From the NCBI RefSeq assembly GCF_023053635.1, contig NC_086182.1, positions 34,266,001 through 34,330,000 of the forward strand: a stretch of DNA of 64,000 nt, read 5' to 3'. The stretch comes from Elgaria multicarinata webbii (lineage: Eukaryota > Chordata > Lepidosauria > Squamata > Anguidae). Positions 22,156 through 31,624 of this stretch are shown here, piece by piece (within the stretch, counting starts at the first letter, position 1; every line of letters begins with the position of its first letter). The notes beneath the pieces are model-generated. The model did not search any database, was not told where the DNA came from, and was given only the letters and a program-made list of their open reading frames with translations. Position numbers and translations under genes: made by a program.

Positions 22156-22690
22156 TTACACTTATATACCGCCCCCATAGCCAGGGCTCTCTGGGTGGTT
22201 TACAGAAATTCTAAAATTGAGATAAAAAGAAGTATACAAAATTTAAAATTCTTAAACACAGAACATACACACTTAAATCATTAAAAACCGTTAAAAAACT
22301 AAACATGTGGGTGATTAAGATGTGCTGCCATATGCCTGGGCATATGTCTTAACCTGGCACCGGAAAGATAGCAGCGTTGGTGCCAGGCGAGCCTCGTCAG
22401 GGAGGTCGTTCCACAGTCTGGGGGCCACCACCGAAAAGGCCCCATCCCTCGTTGCCACACTCCGAGCCTCTCTCGGAGTAGGCACCCGGAGGAGGACCTG
22501 AGATGTTGAACGTAGTGACCGGGTTATTCACGTCGGGAGAGGCGTTTCATTAGGTATTGTGGTCCCAAGCCATGTAAGGCTTCATAGGTCAAAACCAGCA
22601 CCTTGAATTGGGCTTGGAGACATACAGGCAGCCAGTGCAAGCAGACCAGAGCAGGTGTTATATGGTCAAACCTTCTGGTTCCCGAAATCA
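22097..22690 (-). mobile_element. L2-type LINE 3' end
   Basis: The (TTTA)n tail is at 22109-22157, followed by the reversed L2 terminus 'ataccgcccccatagccagg'. The minus strand encodes SGTRRFDHITPALVCLHWLP, VCLQAQFKVLVLTYEALHGL and GPQYLMKRLSR. Nearer the tail, further homology (a WNSLP-like block) lies in another frame, so the ORF is frameshifted. Confidence 0.87.
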
Positions 22691-22699
22691 AAAGCCAGG

Positions 22700-22815
22700 A
22701 AACCACCAAGAGATAGATGGTCAGGGGAAAGGGTGTGTGTGGGATTGTGGCCATCTGAGGAAATAGATAGGCCCTTTAGTCTGATCCAAATGGGCTTTTC
22801 TTTTGTTCTTTTTAA
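22700..22815 (+). mobile_element. L3-like LINE 3' end, diverged
   Basis: 'gataggccctttagtctgat' and 'ccaaatgggcttttcttttg' match the L3 terminus 'gatggacctttggtctgatccagcatggctcttc'. Confidence 0.5.
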
Positions 22816-22850
22816 GTGTATAGGAAATCTCCCCCTGGAGGCACAGAGTT

Positions 22851-22983
22851 GGGCCAGATCTACACCAAGCAGGATATGACACTTTGAAAACAGTTTGAAA
22901 ACTGTCTGTGGAATGTGTCGTGGGCCCCAACAGTTGTCAATACGGTTATAAACCATTTTAAAGCTGTGGTGTAGATCCTGCCC
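22851..22983. mobile_element. MITE, 133 bp (CTACACC ends)
   Basis: The left end GGGCCAGATCTACACCAAGC and the reversed right end GGGCAGGATCTACACCA are inverted repeats. It also contains GGGCCCCAACAGTTGTC, found in the related element at 37827. No target duplication found. Confidence 0.7.
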
Positions 22984-23021
22984 TGGTTGTAGCAAAGTTA
23001 CTGAGAGGTGGAGCAACTAAT

Positions 23022-23075
23022 CTGAGAGCTTCAGCTATTAGGTGGTATAGAAATGCAATGAAAAATCAAAAAATC
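23022..23075 (+). mobile_element. L2 LINE 3' tail
   Basis: GAGAGCTTCAGCTATTAGGT followed by GGTATAGAAATGCAAT is the L2 end. Confidence 0.75.
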
Positions 23076-23399
23076 AGCAAGTCCCCAGTTTAGATCTCAT
23101 TCTACTATGAATTCACTCCTAGGTGGCCTTAGGGAAGCTGTTCCCATTCAGCCTCAGGAACTCCAATCTATAGAATGGGGGAAGTAATGCCTGGAAGACT
23201 TGAAGCATGTATGCATGTGCTTGGTAGTATTATAATAAAATTGGAACATGAATGTTACATTTGTCAACATTTAGGGTTTATATTATTTCAGTTCTCTCCT
23301 TTCTCATTCTCCATCTTGCTCCTTGTCATAAGTAGGAGGGAAATCGTTTTTTAAAAAGACAAAATGGTGGGTCATAGAGTTATCAATTAGTTATCAATT

Positions 23400-23840
23400 A
23401 GTTTCCGGGCGAAGTATAAAGTGTTGTTTTAAAGCTCAACATGGTTTGGGCCCAGGCTACCTGTGGGATCACCTTCTCCCGTACAATCCGCCCCACACAC
23501 TCAGGTCCTCTGGGAAGAATTTACTCCAGCCAACAACAAGGCTGACAACTATTACCCAGAGGACCTTTTCTTCTGCCACTCCCCGTTTGTGGAATGGCTT
23601 GCTGGGAGAGATTCGTCAACTTAACAGTCTTCCAGAATTTAAGAAAGCCATAAAGACTGATCTCTTCCGGCAGGGCTACCCTGCTGAATTTTAAGATGCC
23701 TTTTTTAATGGTGTGCTGCTTTTAACAATGCACTGGTTTTAAACGTTTGAATTAGTTGTATGTATTTTTTGGTGGTTTTATTTGTGTTGTATCCCACCTC
23801 GATCCAGAGGGAGAGGCAGGTAACAAATTTATTATTATTA
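23400..23840 (+). mobile_element. L2-type LINE 3' end
   Basis: Encodes MGPGYLWDHLLPYNPPHTLR, TQRTFSSATPRLWNGLLGEI and FKKAIKTDLFRQGYPAEF with the natural stop. The tail is CCCACCTCGATCCAGAGGGA, then (ATT)n and (ATC)n to about 23875. 5'-truncated at about 23400, where the frame is already disrupted. Confidence 0.88.
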
Positions 23841-23844
23841 TCAC

Positions 23845-23875
<31 letters not shown>

Positions 23876-23934
23876 GCCTTATTTGGGGACATTCTCCAGC
23901 TGAAGTCAGTGCATTAGATTAGAGATGCAGAATC

Positions 23935-24170
23935 AGGTGCAGGGACCAGATCGTGTCCTCCATGGTTCCCAAATTGGCCCTCTGCTGTTCCCCCAGAAAG
24001 TCATGCCCCCTTCCGTGGCCCAACCTCCCCCGCCCTCCACCATCATTTTGTGGTTTCCAAGCCGGTCTGCAGTTTTCCCACCCATTCTAAAAGGTTGAAA
24101 TGCCTCCCCTAAGGCCTTAGTCGCAGGCAGTAAAGGGCTTTAAGCTACAATATGCGAGTACCTTCGGTAG
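23935..24170 (+). mobile_element. hAT-like repeat Y, copy 1
   Basis: Shares 'gtggtttcc', 'tgcagttttccca' and GGTTGAAATGCCTCCCCTAA with 38324-38630. See that entry. Confidence 0.5.
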
Positions 24171-24291
24171 TTGGGCTCCATCCTTTTTGCATTTTGTCCT
24201 TCCCGTCACTGTAACACAGCCCCTTCAGAGCTTCTCCCCAAATGGAATTGGGCCTTCGTCTGAAAGGAGCCATACACCCCTCCCCCTATAT

Positions 24292-24292
24292 A

Positions 24293-24346
<54 letters not shown>
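24292..24346. repeat. (AAT)n microsatellite
   Basis: About 17 units directly visible. Confidence 0.95.
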
Positions 24347-25654
24347 TAGATAGAACTCACCCTGACGCTTCTAGCTGCTGCAAGTTCTCTTTATTTTTAA
24401 TTAATTAATTTATTTGTTGGGTTCATACTTGGAGGTGAAGTATTGTGGAGTTGTTGTTTTTTCTGCCATGGAGGAGGATGAATGAAGCAGGTAGACTGTA
24501 GCATCCCTCTGTGCTCCATGTTCTGGCTAATCGTAAACCTGCTGTTTCCTCGACGGGCGGCTGATGTTCTATCACATTCATGTCGCTATTAACTTCGTTC
24601 TGGTGGCACGTAAACATTACCGGCTCTTTTCCATCCTCCAACTTTCCTCGGAGTTCTTACCCCCTCCACCTCCGCTCTGCCGCTGGCTGAACTCAGAATG
24701 GTACCTCCTTAACTCAAAGGATTTAAGGGACTCTAATTCTTGCTCATATGTCTCTGCTGCTATTGATTTGTCAGCACAGAATGGAGAAATCCCCACCCCA
24801 CCCCTGCCCATTTTGGCTTCTCCTGGGTGAGATCACAACTCCTTATCCAATTTTTTGAGGATGCAATATTCCTCGCACAGCCAGGTGGCTGCCACTAATG
24901 GGATCCCTACCGGACTTAACAGAAGGTTCTCCCCAGCTATGCTGCACGCTGTCAGTGCGACAATATGGCAGACCGGTTGTTAACTCCTTGGCATCACGGG
25001 TGACGACCGTGCAGCCACGGCGTCCTCTGAGCTGGAAACCCTTCCCCACTGAATGTAAGAACTGCTTTCCTGGATCAAAGCAAAGGCTCTGTTGCTGGCT
25101 GCCTTCTGGGATTTTCATAAAAATGAAGGAGAGGGACTTCCCCTGTCATTTCTTCCCAACGTCTGGTTTTCAAAGGTTTATTGCCTCTGAACATGGAGGC
25201 TCTATTTAGCAACTGTGGCTAATAGCCATCAATCAGTCTCTTTTCTCTGAATCTGCCCATTGTGGAGGCAAAATTTTGGTGTGTCTGGGTGCTTTGAGGG
25301 TGACATGCATCTACCTTGCAAATATCTCTACAAAAGTTACTAGCCTTCAAAAAAACAAACACAAAACAAACAAAAAACCTAGCCAGAGGAGGGCCCAAGA
25401 GCTCTCTGTCTCTCTCTGTCTCTGTCTCTCTCTCCCTCTCCCAAATGCCTTCTGGGCACTGGTTGCTTGTATTTTTTTGTGCTGGAGTCAGAGGAGGGAT
25501 GGAGTGATAGATGATGGCGAGGCCTCTGGAGGGCCCTTTTGGCAGACTGGATGGATCCATAAATTGTTGGAGAGTGTGTACTATTTCCTTGGCCATTCTG
25601 TTCAGAAGTAGGTATGGGTGGGGGTGGGGGGGATGCCATAATTCCAAAGGAAAG
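24347..25654. other. No gene seen; CT-rich tract
   Basis: A CTCTGT/CTCTCT tract at about 25398-25440 keeps several frames open on both strands. A 178-codon frame on the minus strand (25219-25755) uses it and is not considered real. Confidence 0.5.
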
Positions 25655-25750
25655 CATTCTTCCACCTGTTGCTCTCCATGGACACGCTGGCTGGGAATTA
25701 TAGGTGTGGCAGTCCAACACACCTGGAGGGCGACAGCTTGAGGAAAGCTC
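25655..25750. mobile_element. hAT MITE fragment
   Basis: 'gggaattataggtgtggcag', 'tccaacacacctggagggc' and 'cttgaggaaagctc' follow the order of the right arm of the 123-bp palindromic element. Confidence 0.5.
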
Positions 25751-26579
25751 TTCAAGGAAAGCTCCAGCCACCAGGTAGCTTGGCTTCTCTCCCAAAGTCA
25801 GGCTTAGCTGGCCAAAGTTGGCCTCTGCTGGTCTAGAAGGGGCCCACATGCAACAATTTTGTTGGAAGAAGACGCTGTCTCCATATCCCCTTGAGGAGGC
25901 CTGCAAGATATTATGGAAATGTGCTAGGCCATTAAGGCTGATGCGGACACTGGCAAAGGAAGATATTCACGAGGTGGGCGTCGGGGAGTGGAGGCAGCAC
26001 CAGGGTGTCGGATTCTGCATTTCTGGTTCTTTCTGTCAGACATGCTGGGGATGGAGAGATTTGTCTCCACACTTTTCATTATCCTACTTTGGCAGGCCTA
26101 TTCTTTGCCTCTCTGACAAGCTTTCCCGATTATTTTCCTTTTCCATGTTAGTCTTTATGTTTCATTTAACTGATGCTGGCATGTATGAAATCTTCTCTGA
26201 GGTCTTGGTCCTGTTACACAGAGCTGGTGGCTGGCATTTCTTAATAGGCCCGGGGTGGGTGGGGGCTCTTCTTTTTTAAAAAATAAATGTCACACCTCGT
26301 GACAAGAATTAGACAAGAGCTGAAGAGAGAGGAGGGGGAGGAAGAGGATTGGTTGGGGATGGAACTCAGGGGATTAAAAAATATGTATATAACACAGCTC
26401 CCAAACTTCATCTAGTTTATGGTACTGATCCATTTTGATTGGTGGTTCTTTGGAACCAAGCAAGCAGCTGGATGGTCAGCAGTGTGCACAGTGCAGTGGG
26501 GACCCTACATTGGACGAAGTGGCAGAGATGAAGAGTGGTTGGCATGTTTTTCCACTGCAGCACAGGCATGAAATGTAGA
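25751..26579. other. No gene or classified repeat seen
   Basis: Anonymous; a 153-codon + frame at 25818-26279 shows no domain. Confidence 0.45.
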
Positions 26580-26580
26580 T

Positions 26581-26648
<68 letters not shown>
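26580..26648. repeat. (TC)n microsatellite
   Basis: About 34 uninterrupted TC units. Confidence 0.97.
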
Positions 26649-26650
<2 letters not shown>

Positions 26651-27466
26651 CCTTAACTGCATTGCTCAGACAAAAGGGAGGAGGGAGTTCTTTCCAAGAA
26701 TGCTAACATGATTAAGACTTCAATGCAACTTCCTTTCCGAAGCTGCATGCATCCCAAAAGGTATTTTGGAAGCACAAGGGCAAGCACCCAAAGGATCAGC
26801 CTCTAACTTTGGGAAGCACTCATATAGGCCCTGTACAAGGGGGTCTCAGCACAGCTTCTCGGCCTCAGAAGCTCTGGAAGGCAAGAGATTCTGCATTCAT
26901 ACTCCTGCATAAGCGCTGAACTGCTCTTTAAGGACAACCTGGAGAGCAAAGTGCAAACATCTCAGCTAACAGTTCTGAAAGAGAAAACTTGCTAAGACCC
27001 CCATGGAAAGAAAGCTCCTGCCTCTCCTCCCCGTAGCCCACTGCTCCTCAGAATCCTAATGGGGGTTGTAGGAGTGAGATGAGACCATGGAGTACTGGTA
27101 CAAATCAGAGCTGCTTGCATGACCCAGACGCCTTAGCACACACCTTGGTTGGTCACCCAACAGAACTAGACAGTGCTCCAGACACCTCTACTGATGACAT
27201 GGAGTCCACGGCATGACAGATATGAGTGACTTTGCTCTCAAAGTGTCTTGCAAATGTGTCACAGCATGCTAACGAGGATTCTGCCACATTGCTGTCATAC
27301 TGTATGCAGGGTCTTCTGCCACAGCTGGAAATGGATGCTGGCCTTGTAAAGCTGTCAGGGCAACCAAGACAAATTCTATCCCCAAACCAGGTCAGAACCC
27401 AGATTGAACTGAATATAGATACAACCAAGCTATTCTTAAAGTTTAGGTACTGTGTAGCTGCTATTT
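26649..27466. other. No gene or classified repeat seen
   Basis: Anonymous. The last 300 bases could be the body of the retroelement whose L2 tail follows, but no protein similarity is visible. Confidence 0.45.
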
Positions 27467-27530
27467 TTGTGAACCGCCCAGAGAGCTCCAGCTATTGGGC
27501 GGTATAGAAATGTAATAAATAAATAAATAC
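27467..27530 (+). mobile_element. L2 LINE 3' tail
   Basis: TGTGAACCGCCCAGAGAGCT, CCAGCTATTGGGCGGTATAG, then AATAAATAAATA. Confidence 0.85.
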
Positions 27531-27820
27531 CCCTCCCCCCAAATTCTCCCAGTCTGGATGGCTGAGTCATGCGTGATTTTAAATGGGCATTTTACTGCTG
27601 CAGTTGCTGCTAGAAATTGTCATCTTTTGTTTTTGAACACATACATCATTTTAATTCTTGCTTTTACTGTATGCCACTTCGGGTATTTAATCCAGAAGTG
27701 ACTAATAAGCTTTTATATCTTAATAAATAGTGCTTTAAAGTAGCCGTATACTTGATTAATAATGACAATAATATTCAAAATGAATTTTGGAAGAAATTTT
27801 ATACTGGGAACAATAATCGA

Positions 27821-28361
27821 GGGCAGTATTCAATTCACCAGCATGAATTACATGGGGTTACCATAGATGACCTCTAGTACAAAGCCAAGAGGGCTTGATG
27901 GCACAACTGATTTTGTGGAGATACTTGCTGTCGTGCCAGCAAGCACAATTTGCATTGTGCTAGAGGAAGGATTTCTTCACACAGAGCATAGCTAAACTTT
28001 GGAACTCACTACCACAAGATGTAGTGATGGATACCAATCTGTGTGGCTTTAAAAGGGGGTCCCATAAATTCCTGGAGGAGAAGGCTATCAAGGGCTGCTA
28101 GTCCTGACAGTCCTGATGGCTATGTGCTCTCTCCAGTATCTGAGGCAGTAAGCCTGTGTGCACCAGTTCCTGGGGAACATGGGTGGGAGGGTGCTGTTGC
28201 ACCATGTCCTGCTTGTTGGTCCCTGGCCGATGGCTGGTTGGCCACTGTGTGAACCGAGTGCTGGACTAGATGGACCCTCGGTCTGATCCAGCATGGCTCT
28301 TCTGATGCTAGCACAACCTCATAAATTAAGTTACCAGCAGGGTCACATTGGAAACTGCTCT
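27821..28361. mobile_element. GGGCAGTATYCA-type MITE carrying an L3 insertion
   Basis: The left end is GGGCAGTATTCAATTC. The reversed right end is GCAGAGCAGTTTCCAATGTG. The internal words 'gcattgtgctag' and 'cacaacctcataaatt' line up with 31560-31595 of the relative at 31515-31624. The element is split by the L3 end at 27964-28305. Confidence 0.65.
27964..28305 (+). mobile_element. L3-like (CR1 clade) LINE 3' end with 6-bp target duplication
   Basis: It opens AGGAAGGATTTCTTCACACA, encoding the ORF2 end (roughly F-F-T-x-x-x-x-x-L-W-N-S-L-P-Q-D-V-V-M in better copies). The 3' UTR GGGGAACATGGGTGGGAGGG and CTGGACTAGATGGACC follow, ending ATGGCTCTTCTGA. TGCTAG flanks it at 27958-27963 and 28306-28311. 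Confidence 0.85.
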
Positions 28362-29174
28362 GCATTTATAAGTGGGGTTAAATAAGTATCATAAAGTGCA
28401 GACCAGTGTCGGAAATATGGGGAAAGAGGTTGGGCATGGTGGGAGTGGTCCTGATTACTCAACCTGGTTTTCAGTGGACTCTTTGTTTACACTGAGGATA
28501 TATTGTTTTTCCTTTACTGCTTTTATAAAATATAATTTTATGGGTTTTTTTACTCTTTTTATTGTATGCTGTTTAAAACTGAATTTTATCATGGTGAGTT
28601 ACTCTGGATTATTTTAGGAAAGGCCAGGACTTTTTTTAAATGAAGAATTAAATACACAATCTCACCCCACCCACCCCTACTGACTCCTTCCAACTTTAGG
28701 CAAGGCGTGCTCCCCCTGTATCTTTTTAAAAAGTCACCACTTAGCTAAGAGGGCTGAAACAGAAGGTGAAGGAATCAGCACCCCAATTATCCATGCATTC
28801 AGCAGATCCACGGACAGTGGCGTTTCACCCCTAATCCCGGTGATCAGATCTCTCTGAGAAATGAGAAAGAGTGAATGTTTGACTCACAGTGGGCATCGAG
28901 CTTGTAAAACTATTGTTCAGGCAGGGTGTGAGGAATGAAATCTGTGTGGGTGGGTGTATATACAGCGATAGCCACAATACTGGCATGAGTAAATTTTGAC
29001 TCAACCCTGCTGTTTTGTCAATAACCTGGGAAGTTTTGAGATAACTGTCTCAAAGGCTTCAAATGATATTTTGCTCCTTCACCTGATCCAGCTGTTGCAA
29101 GCGCTTAGCAATTTCCCATGTGCATAGTGTTGCTGAGCCCAACTGTGGCTGTCCAGAGAAGTCTCCTGCTAGTC

Positions 29175-29177
<3 letters not shown>
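28362..29177. other. No gene or classified repeat seen
   Basis: Anonymous. Confidence 0.5.

Positions 29178-29217
<40 letters not shown>
29178..29217. repeat. (AC)n microsatellite
   Basis: About 20 AC units. Confidence 0.96.
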
Positions 29218-29219
<2 letters not shown>

Positions 29220-29329
29220 TGCTGTAATTTGGATTCATAAGCCAAACAGACCAAGATGGAGCAATTCTTACTAATTATTTGAGCCACCAGGTATGATTTT
29301 CATCCCCACTTCTATTTTGGCAATTTGGT

Positions 29330-30695
29330 CACCTTTGGTCACCTTGGTGGATGATCTTCGCCGGGAACTGGACAGGGGGAGTGTGTCCCTGCTGGTTCTG
29401 CTGGACCTCTCAGCGGCGTTCGATACCATCGACCATGGTGTCCTTCTGGGCCGCCTTGCTGGGATGGGTCTTGGAGGCCCTGTTTTACAGTGGCTCCATT
29501 CCTTCCTGGATGGACGGACCCAGAAGGTGGTACTGGGGGACTCCTGTTCGACTCCTTGGCCGTTGGCCTGTGGAGTCCCTCAGGGCTCTGTTTTGTCCCC
29601 CATGCTATTTAACATATACATGAAGCCGTTGGGAGAGGTTATCCGGAGTTGTGGGGTGCGGTGCCACCAGTACACTGATGACACCCAACTCTACTACTCC
29701 TTTCCACCCAATTTCAAGGAAGCAGTTTCTGTACTCAACCGGTGTCTGTTGGCAGTAATGGATTTCATGAGGGCGAACAAATTGAAGCTTAATCCAGATA
29801 AGACAGAGGTGCTCCTGGTCAGTCGAAAGGCAGATCAGGGAATAGGGATTCAGCTTGTGTTGGGTGGGGTTACACTCCCCCTGAAGACGCAGGTCCGCAG
29901 CTTGGGTGTACTTCTGGATTCAGCCCTGAGCCTGGATGCCCAAGTTTCGGCGGTGGCCAGGAATGCATTTGCACAGTTAAAGCTAGTGCGCCAGCTGCGC
30001 CCGTTCCTAGAGATGTCGGACCTGGCCAGGGTGACACATGGCTTAGTTACATCCCGATTGGATTACTGTAACGCGCTCTACGTGGGGCTGCCTTTGAAGA
30101 GTGTTTGGAAACTCCAGCTGGTTCAAAGAGCTGCAGCCAGATTGTTGACTGGGGCTGGTTACAGGGAGCAGAGAACTCCCCTGTTAAAACAGCTCCACTG
30201 GCTTCCAGTCTGTTTCCGGGCACAATTCAAAGTGCTGGTTATGACCTATAAAGCTCTATATGGTTCGGGTCCAGGTTATTTGAAAGACTGTATTCTCCCT
30301 TATGAGCCTGCCCGTGCTCTGAGATCTTCTGGAGAAGCCCTTCTTTCAGTCCCACCTTCTTCACAGGCACGCTTGGTGGGAACATGGGAGAGGGCCTTCT
30401 CGGTGGCTGCTCCGGTACTCTGGAACTCTCTTCCCGGGGAAGCTAGGCTGGCTCCCTCCTTGATGGGCTTTCGGAAGCAGGCTAAAACTTGTTTGTTCCG
30501 GCAGGCCTTTGGAGAGTAATTTGGTCCTCCATCTAGGTTAATGGCTTATAATTTTGTTGTGTATTTTAAACGTTTATGGGTTTTTGTTTGTTTGTTTGTT
30601 ACATTTCTTTTCCTAGGTTTTACAATGTATGTTTTAAACTTTGTAAGACAGCTTTGAGGCCCAGTATTGGGAAAATGCAGGATACAAATAAATAA
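29330..30695 (+). mobile_element. L2-type LINE with open reverse transcriptase frame
   Basis: A frame open from 29293 to 30519 (408 codons) holds the reverse transcriptase in order: DLSAAFDTIDH (block A), GVPQGSVLSPMLFNIYM (B), QYTDDTQLYYS (C), LNPDKTEVLLV (D), VRSLGVLLD (E), VTSRLDYCNALYVGLPL, LKQLHWLPVCFRAQFKVL, GPGYLKD and LWNSLPGEA, to the natural stop. The endonuclease is missing, so the copy is a 5'-truncated insertion starting near 29330-29345. The catalytic block reads YTDD where family members, including the copy at 13118, have YADD; both aspartates remain. A T-rich 3' UTR ends 'ccagtattgggaaaatgcag' then AATAAATAATA. The absence of stops or frameshifts argues for a fairly recent insertion. 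As a dead-on-arrival truncation it should not be mobile. Confidence 0.93.
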
Positions 30696-31514
30696 TACCA
30701 GTTGTGGGCAGAGGCAAGGCAAATAAAGGGCAGAACCAAACAGGCCGGCATATTTGATATTAAAGCTCTCCCTGCCAGTAATCTAAAAATATCACATTTC
30801 TGAGATGTCATAATATTTGGAAAGCTGTTTTCAAGATCTCCCTTCCCCTTCAGGATAAAGTACAACCATTTTCATCCTTGTGATCCACATTTTAAGAATA
30901 AGAACAGAGAGATAACCAGCTGCATTTTGGCACCCACCACAGCCTTGAAAATTATATGCGTATTATGTTAATTGCATGTAATTAAAACATGCAAATTAGC
31001 AGAGCAGCCCCTCCCAATAACAGTGCATTTTACTCCATGCTTAAGTATTTATCTACCCCTTAATTAGACCATATGAGAAAGAAGAAGAGAGAATTCAGCT
31101 AACTTTAGGGCATTGGGCACATAGAACAGATGAAAATGTGTTTCTTTTATTGAACCAAGTCATGTAGGGAACTTTCCATCTCTGCAATAAATTTTCAGGC
31201 CTGGATGTTTAGAGCAATACAGCAAAGGGGTGGGTGGAGGAATTATTTTTGTTTGATTTCATGTCTGGCAAAGAAATCTCACAGGATTTGACAAAAAGAA
31301 AACGCAGTGCTTCTCTGCAACTTACAGCTCAAGCCTGAGAGAGTCTTCCATGAATGTCTTGGGGTGGAAATGGCGGTGTGGTTCTCATCTCGGAACTAGA
31401 TGCACTGTCCATGGATCAGGCACAGTTTTAGTTGGGGCTGGAGTTCCATCCAGCTGGAAGTTCTTTCGCAGGAGCTGCGCATTTTTCTAGCCTTGGAAAA
31501 GCAGGAAGGAGAAC
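30696..31514. other. Non-repetitive stretch, candidate conserved element
   Basis: 30890-31090 has dense homeodomain (TTAATTA, TAATTA) and octamer (ATGCAAAT at 30989-30996) words and no recognised repeat. No coding signal. Confidence 0.4.
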
Positions 31515-31624
31515 TGAACTGCTATTGCGTAACTCCACAATAGTGCCGGCAAGCACTGTTGGTCATTTGCACTAGCACCACCTCGTAAATTACATTGCCG
31601 GTAGCGTCGCATTGGATACTGCCC
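31515..31624. mobile_element. GGGCAGTATCCA-type MITE, one end
   Basis: The reversed right end CAGGGCAGTATCCAATGCGA is well preserved. 'gcactagcaccacctcgtaa' inside corresponds to the point where L3 is inserted in the relative at 27821. Left end not found. Confidence 0.55.

Noticed and set aside
25219-25906. Minus-strand frames of 175 and 178 codons
   Set aside because: They overlap in different frames, cross a CT microsatellite (giving RERETETE-like runs) and have no domain or splice support.
29293-30519. 408-codon frame as a host gene
   Set aside because: Contains the complete order of L2 reverse transcriptase blocks and ends in an L2 tail.
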